From NCBI GenBank assembly GCA_045106855.1, contig JBGCFI010000035.1:51449-115448 (forward strand): a DNA stretch of 64,000 bases, read 5' to 3'. Below are positions 35,945 to 46,500 of this stretch, piece by piece. Source of the stretch: Granulosicoccus sp045106855 (GTDB taxonomy: Bacteria > Pseudomonadota > Gammaproteobacteria > Granulosicoccales > Granulosicoccaceae). Below the pieces are notes generated by a model, which did not search any database, was not told the origin of the DNA, and was given only the letters and a program-made list of their open reading frames with translations. Positions within the stretch are counted from its first letter, which is position 1. Every line of letters begins with the position of its first letter. A program made the position numbers and the translations under genes.

Positions 35945-36832
35945 GTGAACTGGAATTGGGACCACATTCGCTTCTTTCTCGCGCTTGCAGAGCACGGTAC
36001 TTTATCAACGGCTGGCAAGTCTCTAGGGGTAAGTCATAGCACGGTACTACGTCGCATTCGTGCCTTTGAGGATCAGCTGCAGTCTCAGCTGTTCGATCAT
36101 ACTAATGACGGCTATAGTCTGACCACCGCAGGACGCTCGCTACACGTGGAAGCGCGTAAGATGCAGGGCACTTTGTCCGCGTTGTCTCGTGAAATTTCAG
36201 GCGCTGACGGATCGTTAGTTGGTGAGGTCGCTATAACCACTACCGATACTCTGGCTCGTTATGTGTTGCCTAAGCTTCTGGCAAAGCTCACCCGCAAATA
36301 TGAAGGTATTCGATTTTCGTTATTCATGGCTAATAGCATGAGCGATATCAATAACAGGGAGGCTGACATAGCCATAAGAACTTGCAAAGTTCCTCCTGAG
36401 AACCTGATAGGTCGCAAGGTGGGTGAAATTGAATTCTGTGTTGTTGCCTCGCGCAGTTATGTTAAACAGCATGGCTTATCATCGTTGCCTGAGAGCATCG
36501 CTGATCACAGTTATATTATGCTGGATGATTCTTATTCGTCGTCACCTTTTTACCAATGGTTTGAGAAAAGAGTCGATGTGCAAGGTAAGTACACGAAGGT
36601 GAATAATTTTTTATCGGCGGCGGCTTTGACAAGAGAAGGCATGGGCATCACTGTTTTGCCATCTTACGTACTGGCAAACGAGTCTACTCTTGTCAAGCTC
36701 GATACCAGCGACAAAATCACCAGCAACGACTTATGGGTTTTATCGCACTCAGATTTACGAGCAACCGAGAAGGTCAGGGTAGTACGTCAGTACTTGTACG
36801 ATGAATTACCGCGTTTTCTGGCCGCTTCCTAG
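35945..36832 (+). CDS. LysR family transcriptional regulator
   Basis: A 295-residue LysR regulator: N-terminal winged HTH (DHIRFFLALAEHGTLSTAGKSLGVSHSTVLRRIRAFEDQL) and a two-part sensing domain. The GTG at 35945 has a GGGAG site six bases upstream and gives the usual start MNWDH-like; an ATG frame exists back to 35876 but adds a non-family N terminus that covers the palindrome. It is divergent from cytochrome c' and may regulate it; this is inference. Confidence 0.92.
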   Translation: MNWNWDHIRFFLALAEHGTLSTAGKSLGVSHSTVLRRIRAFEDQLQSQLFDHTNDGYSLTTAGRSLHVEARKMQGTLSALSREISGADGSLVGEVAITTTDTLARYVLPKLLAKLTRKYEGIRFSLFMANSMSDINNREADIAIRTCKVPPENLIGRKVGEIEFCVVASRSYVKQHGLSSLPESIADHSYIMLDDSYSSSPFYQWFEKRVDVQGKYTKVNNFLSAAALTREGMGITVLPSYVLANESTLVKLDTSDKITSNDLWVLSHSDLRATEKVRVVRQYLYDELPRFLAAS

Positions 36833-37140
36833 CGGCGGTCAAGGCAGTATGGACTAAAGACGGGTTGCGTGACTCGTGTACGTATCAGTGACCCTTCAGG
36901 CAACTCGCCAGCCAGTTAATTCAATACGCACCCTATTACTGGAGTTCAGTGCCTGGTAATGGGTGGGTTGGCTGGATCGGCTGTATCTCGGTATCCAAAA
37001 CCCCGACTTGAATCCAAAGATAGGATTGTCACGACTCAGAGGCATTTCAGAGCTTTTTTCAAAGCGGTATCCAAGTCTGACATAGAGTATTATGCAACTG
37101 TGAATATCCACCCGATCACGGGTACATGAGAGGCCACATC

Positions 37141-38280
37141 ATGACAGATCTTGCTATGGGCGGGAACGCGCCAATTGCATCTCCAGAGTTTGAGCTGAAC
37201 ATACATCTGCCACAAGGAAGTCAAATCGATGTAAGCGCTTTACTGCTCTATCCCGGCGGCAAGGTACGCAGTGATGGCGATATGTGTTTTTTCAACCAGC
37301 CGTCGATAGGCGCGGGCGCAATTTCTCTGTCAGCGAAGGACAACATACAGAGCTTTACGTTGAACTTCGCTAACGTTGACAACGAAGTCGAGAAAATTGT
37401 AGTTAATGCCACACTGGAAAACGGTGAATTCAGTGCTGTTGGTGACTTGAAGTTAACAACGTCATGTGGCGCCAATATGCTTGTGGAGACCGCCGGTCGC
37501 ACAGAGGCTGCACTGATACTTTGCGAGATTTACAATCGTAATGGCCAATGGAAGATTCGCAATGTAAGCCAGGGGTTTAACGGTGGGCTGCAAGCGCTTG
37601 CCGAACATTTCGGCGTAGAAGTCGATGTGCCGGCAAGTCCTGAGCCTGTCGCAACGCAACCTTCATCAACTTCAGGTTCTGTATCCAGCTCAGCGCCAGA
37701 TTCGGTATCGGGCTCAGCACCTGTTCCTACTGCAGCTCCAGGTTCCACGTCGAGTTCTGTTTCTGATCCGACGTCCAGTTCTTCTACGAATTCTGATTCT
37801 GGATCTACATCAGGCTCCACGGCGCCCGATCTATTCAACCGACTAAAACAAACTGCCGCGCTGGCGGGTTCAAGACTTTCGACGGAGGCATCCAAATTCA
37901 GGAATCGCTCATTTATGGAAGCCGTGGTCAATGGCTGCGTATTGGTGGCTGCTGCTGATGGCAGCATTGACGCCACTGAAAAGCAGAAGATGGCAGGTTA
38001 TATTGAGCGTTCAGACGAGCTAAAGCACTTTGAAATAGGTGAAGTTATCAAAGTATTCCAGAGCGCGGCTGCGGTCTATGAGTCTGACAACGTCATTGGC
38101 AAGGCCTGCGCGTTGGAGAAAATTCGCAAAGTTAAATCCAATGAAGAACAGGCGCGCCTGCTCGTTAGAGTAGTTTCCGCTATTGGTGCAGCTGACGGTG
38201 ATTTCGATGCGCAAGAGAAGAACATGGTTTCAGAAATAGCTCGTGAGCTTGGGCTTAATCCGGCTGATTTCAATGTTTAG
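37141..38280 (+). CDS. TerD-TerB fusion protein
   Basis: A 379-residue cytosolic protein. Residues 15-165 are a TerD-like domain with calcium-site features (GDMCFFNQPSIGAGAISLS and the closing GFNGGLQALAEHFGVEV). Residues 168-230 are a serine/threonine/proline-rich linker, and 245-378 are a TerB-like domain with two acidic helix motifs (VAAADGSIDATEKQKM, IGAADGDFDAQEKNMVSEIARELGL). Ter proteins act in tellurite, stress and phage-related defence complexes. Here the two partners, usually separate, are one chain with no other ter gene beside it. ATG 37126 and 37156 are alternative starts. Confidence 0.82.
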   Translation: MTDLAMGGNAPIASPEFELNIHLPQGSQIDVSALLLYPGGKVRSDGDMCFFNQPSIGAGAISLSAKDNIQSFTLNFANVDNEVEKIVVNATLENGEFSAVGDLKLTTSCGANMLVETAGRTEAALILCEIYNRNGQWKIRNVSQGFNGGLQALAEHFGVEVDVPASPEPVATQPSSTSGSVSSSAPDSVSGSAPVPTAAPGSTSSSVSDPTSSSSTNSDSGSTSGSTAPDLFNRLKQTAALAGSRLSTEASKFRNRSFMEAVVNGCVLVAAADGSIDATEKQKMAGYIERSDELKHFEIGEVIKVFQSAAAVYESDNVIGKACALEKIRKVKSNEEQARLLVRVVSAIGAADGDFDAQEKNMVSEIARELGLNPADFNV

Positions 38281-38329
38281 AGAGTAGCAGTGCCTATTGA
38301 TTAAGATCGGTTTCATCGTGAATGATCTA

Positions 38330-39043
38330 TCAGAAAATTCCATCCGGTCGGCAATTAACATGCAGCTCGGCGACGCTTGTCGTGTTCGACATTCCGACAA
38401 CATCAAGTGTCAATTGTGCAAGTTCCTCCGGTTGCGTCATCTCTTCCCTTTGGCGTGTTCCAGCGGATGCAGTTTCTCCCATATCGGTAGCAACCAGACC
38501 CGGGCAAATAGCAGTAGCGCGAATACCGTCATCCCAGCCTTCGTACCGTAACGCATGTGCCAGGCCGACAGCCGCAAATTTACTCACAGAATAGAGTGCA
38601 GAATTTTTAGAGGCGACGCGTTTGCCGGAGAGGGAGCCCAGAATGACAACCCGCCCACAACCAGAGGCTTTAAGAGCCGGCCAGGCGGCCATAGCAAGGC
38701 GGCGAGGTGCGCGCAGATTAACTTCCAGCAATTCGTCGACGGTGGTTTCGCTCGCCTCAATAATCGAGTCCGCGGTATAAATTCCGGCGCTGGCAACTAT
38801 CGCATTTATGTGTCCATGCCTGTGCAGTGTCTCATTCACCCATAAAGAGTCTGCTTGCCGATTTGTAGCATCATAGTGGAATACATCGCTCGTATCAGGG
38901 TCCAGCGATTCGGGTAGTTCTGTGGGTTCACGAACACCCAGACAGACAAACCATCCACGATGTTGTGCTTCTTGCGCAATCTTCAAACCGATGCCTCGGC
39001 TGGCACCTGTAATCATCATTAAACGTTTTGGTGAAGAAGTCAT
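38330..39043 (-). CDS. Short-chain dehydrogenase/reductase (SDR)
   Basis: A 237-residue classical SDR with the nucleotide motif TGASRGIG, the NAG-like ASAGIY, the catalytic Ser (ILGSLSG) and Y-x3-K (YSVSK), and PG motif (CPGLVATDM). It catalyses NAD(P)-dependent oxidoreduction of an unknown substrate. Its start ATG overlaps the stop of an amidohydrolase gene by four bases, so the two are coupled and probably act in one catabolic step sequence. Confidence 0.9.
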   Translation of the reverse strand: MTSSPKRLMMITGASRGIGLKIAQEAQHRGWFVCLGVREPTELPESLDPDTSDVFHYDATNRQADSLWVNETLHRHGHINAIVASAGIYTADSIIEASETTVDELLEVNLRAPRRLAMAAWPALKASGCGRVVILGSLSGKRVASKNSALYSVSKFAAVGLAHALRYEGWDDGIRATAICPGLVATDMGETASAGTRQREEMTQPEELAQLTLDVVGMSNTTSVAELHVNCRPDGIF

Positions 39044-40275
39044 AGTGGAAGTGTACGTTTGACGGCTTGTCCTTGCTTCATTATTAGAGGGATATGTGCC
39101 CCTTGACGTGTCAGAAGGTCGAGGTTTTCCAACGGGTTGCCATCAACCGCGATCAAATCAGCTGATGCGCCAGCCACTAGTGCACCAATTTCACCTTCCA
39201 TTCGCAACACCTTGGCTGCATCCACCGTGGCCGAACGAATTACGGCATCCGCTGGAAGATATCGCCCACGTAGCGGAAACTCGCCCGACTGCTCGCTCTG
39301 CATTCCTCCTAGCAGGTCTGACCCGTAGCCCATCGTGACGCCCGCCTTGTACATTTTTTCCAAACGGTCCAGGCCGGCTTCACGAACATCTGCCACCTTC
39401 GCCACAGATTCTGGTGCCATGCCGAATTCAACACCTTTGCGCGTGAGCAGGTCGTAGGTAATGTTCGTGGGAACAACGACAATTCCCTCTTGCGCAACTC
39501 GCGCAATGGTTTTGTCACTCATCAAATTGCCATGCTCTATGCATTCGATACCACAATCCAGTGCACGCACAATTGCCTCATCAGCATAGAGATGACCCGC
39601 TACGTAGGTTCCGAAACCATTGGCGATTTCTACCATGGCTTTAAGCTCCTCAACGGAAAAAACAAGGTATCCCACCGGATCGGAAGGTGACGAGATGCCA
39701 CCGTCTGCCATCACTTTGATAAATTGCGCTCCGCCCTTGAGCTCTTCACGCGCAGCGCGTTGTACCTCTGCAACGCCGTCACAAATGCGCCCCATTGCAC
39801 CAAGTTGATTTTGATACCAGCTCACATTATGGTTGTTGTACGGGCCTCGGTAGTCGGTATGTCCGCCTGATTGGGACAATGCCTTGCCGCAAATCACCAA
39901 GCGCGGGCCGACGAAATACCCTTGTTCCACTGCTTGTTGCAAGCCTATGTCTGCGCCGCCCAGATCACGTACCGTAGTGAAACCACGCATGAGCATCTGG
40001 TTCATAAGCCTGGCACCTTTAGCGGCAATGAGAGACGATGGCAAAGAGGCGTTTTCGCCAAGGTTGGCCGTTGTCGCTATGGTATGGACATGACAGTCAA
40101 TCAGGCCTGGCATAACTGTCAGGCCAGCCAGATCTAGCTGTTCGTCAGCGCTGAATGACACAGAAGGACCGAGTTCCTTGATCCTGCCGTCTTCCACTGC
40201 TATCTGCATGGGATCTGTCGGTCGATCCTGTGTGCCATCGACAATACGAGCGTTCGAGATAAGGAATGAGGTCAT
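39040..40275 (-). CDS. Metal-dependent amidohydrolase
   Basis: A 411-residue amidohydrolase with the metal ligands visible in order: H-x-H (GLIDCHVHTI), the carboxylatable lysine (FIKVMADGGISSP), two histidines (GHLYADEA and ECIEHGN) and the metal aspartate (GYGSDLLGG). The closing GEIGALVAGASADLIAVDGNPLENLD is typical. This subgroup includes Xaa-Pro and Xaa-Arg dipeptidases and imidazolonepropionase-like enzymes; the substrate is open. It is coupled to the following SDR gene. Confidence 0.92.
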   Translation of the reverse strand: MTSFLISNARIVDGTQDRPTDPMQIAVEDGRIKELGPSVSFSADEQLDLAGLTVMPGLIDCHVHTIATTANLGENASLPSSLIAAKGARLMNQMLMRGFTTVRDLGGADIGLQQAVEQGYFVGPRLVICGKALSQSGGHTDYRGPYNNHNVSWYQNQLGAMGRICDGVAEVQRAAREELKGGAQFIKVMADGGISSPSDPVGYLVFSVEELKAMVEIANGFGTYVAGHLYADEAIVRALDCGIECIEHGNLMSDKTIARVAQEGIVVVPTNITYDLLTRKGVEFGMAPESVAKVADVREAGLDRLEKMYKAGVTMGYGSDLLGGMQSEQSGEFPLRGRYLPADAVIRSATVDAAKVLRMEGEIGALVAGASADLIAVDGNPLENLDLLTRQGAHIPLIMKQGQAVKRTLPL

Positions 40276-40289
40276 GGTTTGTCTCGGTT

Positions 40290-40577
40290 TTAGTTATGGC
40301 CCGGCGATACCGGTATTAGTAATGCAGGCGCGAGTGTTTGTGCTATCAGCGACATTGACGATAAGTCGTCAGAGGTATAACAGTGGCGCGCGGCGATAAG
40401 TGATAAATCCCCTGGCGCTTGCCCATCCCATAAGACCGTTGCGCAGGCGCAAGCCTCACAACCATTCGACAATATCAATTGCGCGTCAGGAAAGGCCGAG
40501 AGTACTTCTTCACAACTATTGCCGTGCCCTGGTTGGTCACCATCGAGAACAACTTTGCCCCAGAGTGTTACACCCAT
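40290..40577 (-). CDS. Small open reading frame upstream of the amidohydrolase
   Basis: A 95-residue frame ending 14 bases before the amidohydrolase start, on the same strand. It contains a cysteine cluster (NGCEACACATVLWDGQ). The family is not recognised. It could be a short gene in the operon or the tail of a decayed one, since similar reading extends a little upstream without a start. Support is limited. Confidence 0.35.
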   Translation of the reverse strand: MGVTLWGKVVLDGDQPGHGNSCEEVLSAFPDAQLILSNGCEACACATVLWDGQAPGDLSLIAARHCYTSDDLSSMSLIAQTLAPALLIPVSPGHN

Positions 40578-41054
40578 CGGTTGTAATGCTCCGACAATAT
40601 AATTGTCAGTTTAAGAGCTATGCATTCGTATGCCGAGGCGATGATGACTCGCGGATCGTCGAAGGTCATGCCTACTTCTTCAATCGTGTTGGATACTGGC
40701 TGATCACTGGGTGTATATTGAGCAAAGTGACCTTCTACATCTGTTGATCCGTCGGCAATTTCTGAAAGGTTGCCAGTGGAGGATACTCGTGCCCATCCCA
40801 GCGCAACGTTCGCTGTCAGAATACCGTCTGAATGATGCTCAAGGCGCTCTGCAAAGAATGTATTGAAACTGAACTCGAGTCAAGCCTTTTTCTTACTTTT
40901 GGTCATGCCCAACAAGGCCGCCGGGAACGGGAGGGCAATTTGTCGATCCGGGCGTTTAATGGTCACGGTTTATATTCAGAGGCTACCAGTCTTGTGCATT
41001 GGCAATTCTCGGATATGCTCGGCATCAGGCGTGTGATAATTCTGCTGGCACACG

Positions 41055-41741
41055 ATGTCAACTTATCCAGTCGCAAATGGTCGTTACACTGCAGGTCGTC
41101 GATATGCGGTAACTGCATTAGCGTGCTGCGCCGCGCCGATACTATCTGTCATTGTTTGCACTACGTGGTCGATGAAAACAGGGTTTATCGGATCTTGCCT
41201 ACCATTGATCGATGGTTGCACATCGATCAGTCGCACATGCCGTCAGATACCTGTCCTGTATTTTTTTCGTACCTTCATGCTGCCTTGTTCCGTGCTACTT
41301 TTTCTCTTTTGGTGGCAGGAGATATCCCTGCTGTTGCAGCTTGCGCCTGAACGCATTTTTCTCCAGCGATTGGCAATCATGCTGGCACTCGCCGGTGCCA
41401 CCTGTCTCACGCCCTATGTAGTATTTCTGGGTACCCTTGGCCCAGTGTATGAATTTCTTCGTCGTATCGGCATCTACTTCTTCTTTGCGGGTACTGGTAT
41501 CGCTCAGTCTATCGTCACTCTCGGGTAGAAAGGGGTGTTATCAATCACAATGAACGCAGACTACCTTCTATTCGCCGGTTTTTGGTTATTGTGATGCTTG
41601 CGCTCGGCCCTGAATCTTATCCTCAAATCGTTGCTGGTGGATCCCGATGCTGCGGAAAACATTATTGAATGGTGGTTCGCGCTTGCTATGTTCTTATGGT
41701 TTGGAGCAATGGCACTAACCCGGCGTTACGCTTATAGCTGA
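41055..41741 (+). pseudogene. Frameshifted membrane protein gene (Frag1/DRAM-like)
   Basis: Frame 1 (41055-41528) encodes membrane segments and a motif-like stretch (GCTSISRTCRQIPVLYFFRTFMLP, YEFLRRIGIYFFFAGTGIAQ). The protein appears to continue in other frames: first through RRFLVIVMLALGP, then from about 41609 as LNLILKSLLVDPDAAENIIE and WWFALAMFLWFGAMALTRRY to the stop at 41739. Two shifts would be needed, so this is either a broken gene or a site of sequence errors. The Frag1/DRAM relation is a tentative reading of the topology. Confidence 0.5.
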
Positions 41742-41751
41742 CAGCGTAACG
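41724..41751. terminator. 9-bp perfect hairpin at the end of the broken membrane gene
   Basis: CGTTACGCT and AGCGTAACG enclose a 10-base loop over the stop at 41739-41741, upstream of the convergent glgC end. No T-run; it may terminate either strand. Confidence 0.45.
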
Positions 41752-41861
41752 TCAATCAACACCAGCCTCCAAAGGGCGGCACGTCTCTCCGCCCCGGATG
41801 CCCTTTCTGGTATGACAGTTCTTCGGCGACAGGTGTTTCTGTTTTGTTTGCACGTGCGAAG

Positions 41862-43109
41862 TCAGGTAGTCGATGATAACTCGCCGAGTGATATTGGGGT
41901 GTCTGCAAATGCCTGTTTTGACACAGCAACAACGCCGTTACTTGAAATCTGGAAACGGGTCATGTCGGCGAGCTGATTAAAACCGATCTCAGTACCAGGC
42001 GGTATGCGAACATCTTTATCGACGATACATCGTTGAAGCCTTGCACCTCGTCCAACATGCACATTGTCAAACAGAATGCAAGAATCCACAACTGCTCCGG
42101 GTTCGACACAAACTCGCGCGGACAAGATCGAGTTATCAACAATACCTCCTGCTATCGTGCAACCATTACACAACATTGAATTGTTTACTTTGCCTCGGTT
42201 GCCAGTGGTAATTCTGGCAGGTGGATGTTGTCCTTGAAACGTTCTTATTGGCCACGAATTCTGATAGAGATCAAGCGGTGGATGTGTTGATAGAAGATCC
42301 ATGTTAGCGCTGTAGTAAGAGTCCAGAGTACCGACATCACGCCAATAACGATCAGGTGTTACTCTGCCTTCCACGCCACCAAACGTATAGCTGAAGACGC
42401 GCCGTGATTGAATTAACCGAGGTAACAGATCGATACCAAAATCATGTGAGGAATTCTTGTTCCCGTAATCATCAGTAAGTTCCTTGCATAAGATATCTAT
42501 ATTGAAGACATAGATTCCCATCGAGGCGAGCGCATGGTCCGGATCGCCAGGTAATGCCTGAGGAAATTTCGGCTTCTCCTCGAACTCGACAATACGGCCA
42601 TTGTCATCTACCTTCAGAACACCAAACTCCGTGGCATCAGCGATAGGTACCTTCATACAGGCAACCGACAGATCTGCGTGCAGTTCATTATGCCTGTTTA
42701 CCATTTCTGCATAATCCATGCGATAGACATGATCACCAGACAGAATGAGTGCCCGCCTCGCGCCACTACGTTCCAGCAAATACAAATTCTGGTAGATGGC
42801 ATCTGCCGTGCCGGAATACCAGGAATCTCCTGTGCGCATCTGCGGTGGCACCGAGGTAATATATTCGCCCAGATCGGGACTGAAAATGGACCATGCATCA
42901 CGCAGATGTTTTTGCAGTGAATGCGACTTGTATTGCGTTAGAACCAGTATGCGACGAAGTCCCGAATGCAAACAATTACTGAGCGCAAAATCAATAACCC
43001 GATACTTTCCACCGAATGGCACACTCGGCTTGGCGCGGTCGGCTGTCAGCGGATGCAGGCGCGAGCCTTGTCCGCCTGCAAGTATCACGCTGATAGTTTC
43101 TTTAGCCAT
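41862..43109 (-). CDS. glgC: Glucose-1-phosphate adenylyltransferase
   Basis: A 415-residue ADP-glucose pyrophosphorylase that makes ADP-glucose from glucose-1-phosphate and ATP for glycogen synthesis. Visible features are the nucleotide loop AGGQGSRLHPLTADRAKPSVPFGGKYR, the catalytic region SGDHVYRMDY, the sugar-phosphate region (VEFEEKPKFP) and a C-terminal left-handed beta-helix. Length and motifs are standard. No other glycogen gene is adjacent. It is divergent from the Amt-PAS-GGDEF-EAL gene, which may connect nitrogen status to glycogen storage. Confidence 0.95.
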   Translation of the reverse strand: MAKETISVILAGGQGSRLHPLTADRAKPSVPFGGKYRVIDFALSNCLHSGLRRILVLTQYKSHSLQKHLRDAWSIFSPDLGEYITSVPPQMRTGDSWYSGTADAIYQNLYLLERSGARRALILSGDHVYRMDYAEMVNRHNELHADLSVACMKVPIADATEFGVLKVDDNGRIVEFEEKPKFPQALPGDPDHALASMGIYVFNIDILCKELTDDYGNKNSSHDFGIDLLPRLIQSRRVFSYTFGGVEGRVTPDRYWRDVGTLDSYYSANMDLLSTHPPLDLYQNSWPIRTFQGQHPPARITTGNRGKVNNSMLCNGCTIAGGIVDNSILSARVCVEPGAVVDSCILFDNVHVGRGARLQRCIVDKDVRIPPGTEIGFNQLADMTRFQISSNGVVAVSKQAFADTPISLGELSSTT

Positions 43110-43537
43110 GATAAGTTACACAACGGCACTGGTTATGAAGTCAATATAAGTCTGTAGTTTCAGCTCACGTTACCTTTTTTGAAATTTACATGCCATCGTC
43201 CTGGCGGCACACGACATTGATAGCATCGCACGTTACCGTATGACTTTGTCAACAGCAAAGTTATTAAGACACTTGGGAGCACGCAGCACCAATTGCCCGA
43301 TTACTTTGTTATGAACGTACGTTCCGGCTTAGCGTTATTGGCGCCGACGGAGGTCTGTCATCCCAGTAAAAGTGCGTCTTTGGACGGTACACCACGTTTC
43401 AAGATCACGATGTGGCGAGATTCTGCAACAGTTTGATATTCAACATGTGTTTGAAACTGTAGTTTCAGCGTCATTGCTATCAAGTCATTACCAATTTGGT
43501 CGATACCACTGGAAAGGGAAGAGCGCGTTAAAACGGC
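43110..43537. other. Divergent spacer between glgC and the Amt fusion gene
   Basis: 428 bases that must contain the promoters of both genes. A 12-bp palindrome GAACGTACGTTC lies at 43313-43324. I see no separate gene. Confidence 0.45.
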
Positions 43538-46500
43538 ATGGGGAGTGATGTAAGCATATTGTGGCTCATCATGGCTACCGTGCTGGTTTTGTCGATGCAG
43601 GCTGGCTTCCTGATGCTGGAAGGCGGACGGGTACGGGCCAAGAACTCGATCAATGTCGCTCAGAAAAACGTCACCGACATGATGATCGTCTGGGCCGTTT
43701 TCTTCAGCGGTGGCAGCCTGCTGATGTTTGGCGCCTCTATAAGTTCCCTGGTCGGCGATGCCGCTCTTGAAGCAACTGTTACACACAGCGAACTTACACC
43801 GTTACATTTTATTTTTCAGGTCGCGTTCTGTAGCACCGCCGCCACCATTGTCTCCGGTGCAGTCGCTGAGAGAATCACGTTTCGCGCTTACCTTGCCATC
43901 ACGGTTGTTGTAGCTGGACTCATCTACCCGATCGCCGGCAGGCTGGTCTGGGGTAACATTTATAATCCTGAAGTCAGCGCCTGGCTGGCTGATCTCGGTT
44001 TCATCGATTTTGCTGGCGCAACTGTCGTTCATGGTGTTGGTGCCTGGGTAGGTCTGGTTGCCATCCTGATGATCGGACCCCGGATCGGTCGCTTCGACGA
44101 AGACGGTAAGCCAAGGGTCATGCCAGCGCACAATGCCGTGATTGCACTATTTGGTGTGTTCATTCTGTTGATCGGATGGCTGGGTTTCAATGGAGGATCG
44201 GTATCTCCCGAGGATCCCCGACTGAGCAGAATTCTGTTCAACACCATAACAGCAGGCGTCTTTGGTGGTTGCGCAGGCATGCTGATGGGGGTGCTGATGG
44301 ACAAGGGCGTATTCAACCCTGCACGAGTCATAAGTGGTCTGCTTGGTGGCCTAGTTGCTTGCACTGCCAGTATTCATTTTCTCAGTATGCATGAAGCCAT
44401 GGTTATCGGTGCCACTGGAGGCGGGATTGCCACATATGCCGCTCAAGCGTTGCTTTATCGCTATAAACTGGATGACCCACTCGATGTGGTTGCTACACAC
44501 GGTATCGCCGGCGCTCTGGGTACCTTGAGTGTGGCGTTTGTTATGCCGGTATCGGCCATGCAATCGCAATCCCGTCTGGTACAGTTCGGAGTTCAACTTA
44601 CCGGAATAGTCGTAATAGCAGTATTCACCTGTCTGGTTACCTGGATAACCATCGCCTTACTTAAGCGATTCATGGAAGTACGGGTATCTGCCGAGGCGGA
44701 ACAACTCGGGCTGAACTACACCGAACACGGTGAATCTATCGGAATCAATCGCTTGCAAAAAGCACTGACCGATAAACTCAGTAACCATTCGAGTTTTGCC
44801 AGCGGTATTAACATCAATGACGATGAGCATTCAGAGTTAGCGAGTACGTTAAATCAGGTTATCGACAAATATGAATCAGCCAGTGAACAGATTCGGGCTG
44901 CTCAACATCGTTTTAGACAATTTGCTGAAACCGCCTCCGACTGGCTTTGGGAATCGGACCTGAACCTGCAGTTGAGCTTTGTTCACGCCAATACAGACAC
45001 TCTCTACGAGGGTTTTTGCCCGGACAAAATACGTGGCGCCAATCTGCTGGATGTACTGGAGTTTTCCGAGCAAGAACTGGAGCAGCTGCGCTGTTGTCTG
45101 GGACAGGGACAACGGACTCCGGTATTCGAAGCAACTTTGAGGATAAGCCAGCATCCTGGGGATGCCGTTGCGGTAGAAGTAAGAGCGATTCCCAGTCATG
45201 ACAATCACGGCAATGCTACCGGGTACAGAGGCACTATTACCGATATTTCGGTGCGTAAAGCTGCCGAGGGTAAAGCTCTATACTTGTCGATGCATGATGA
45301 GCTGACGGGGTTGCCGAACCGGCGTGCTTTATCACGGGATCTTGGCAAGGCCATTGACAAAGCCGAGGCATCACGACACTCAGTCGTAGTGGCTGGTATC
45401 GATCTCGATGGTTTTAAGGCCGTAAACGACGCTTATGGTCATGGAGTAGGGGATGAATTATTGATACAAGTCTCTGACCGCTTACATCACATTTTGCGTC
45501 CTCTGGATATAGCTTACCGCACCGGCGGCGACGAGTTCGTTATTGTGTTTGACGAACTAGAGTCGCGCGCAGCAACAAAGATAAGTGAGTCGGTGTCTAC
45601 ACGTCTGGTTGCCCAGCTTAGCGAACCCTTTCAGGTTCAGAATCTGACCCTGCGTGTGGGTGCCAGCGTTGGTTTGTCCAGATACCCCCAGGACGATCAT
45701 GCTGCCGAGAACTTATTACGAATGGCTGATCTTGCATTGTACGTGGCGAAAGATTCCGGCAAGGGATGTGTCGTTAGTTTTAAGCCCTTGCATGACAAAG
45801 ATGCTGACGAACAACGACAGACTGAACAGGACCTGTTACAGGCAATCAAGAACAAGGAGTTTTACCTGATGTATCAACCACAGATTGATACGTCAACGGA
45901 AGCAGTTATCGGCTACGAAGCATTGATACGCTGGGCTCACCCTTTGCGTGGCGAGATTTCGCCTGCTGATTTCATCCCTATTGCTGAAAAACTGTATCTC
46001 ATGGACAGAATTGGCGAGTATGTGTTGGACAATGCCTGTGCATTCGCATCCACCTGGACATGTGCGGATGGTGGCAAACTGCCCAGCGTCTCGGTAAACG
46101 TATCACCGCAACAGTTCAAGGACAGAAACTTCTTTACGAAAGTGGTAGATATTCTTACTCGTTACCAGCTCGAACCAGACCGGCTGGAGCTTGAAATAAC
46201 CGAGGACGTCCTGGTTGATGATTTTACATCGGTGTCCAGCATATTACGTGAACTGCGTGATTATGGTGTTGCCATAGCTGTTGACGATTTTGGCACAGGA
46301 CAGACCTCACTGCGTTACCTGAATCAGTTTCCATTGAGTACGATCAAGATCGATCGTTCGTTTATTCGAAATCTGGGTACCAGCGATATGGCTGCTGAAA
46401 TTACCCGGACAATTGTCATGCTGGGCCAAAAGCTTGGCATCAATGTCATAGCCGAAGGTGTTGAAGAGTCCGATCAACTTAATCTGCTTAAACAATGGAA

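Noticed and set aside
36896..37111. Minus-strand frame resembling the end of a GNAT protein (LYVRLGYRFEKSSEM)
   Set aside because: Too short, with no upstream part before the TerD-TerB gene; similarity is only suggestive.
40832..41350. 172-codon frame over the broken membrane gene
   Set aside because: The overlapping frame from 41055 carries the hydrophobic segments; this one is its shadow.
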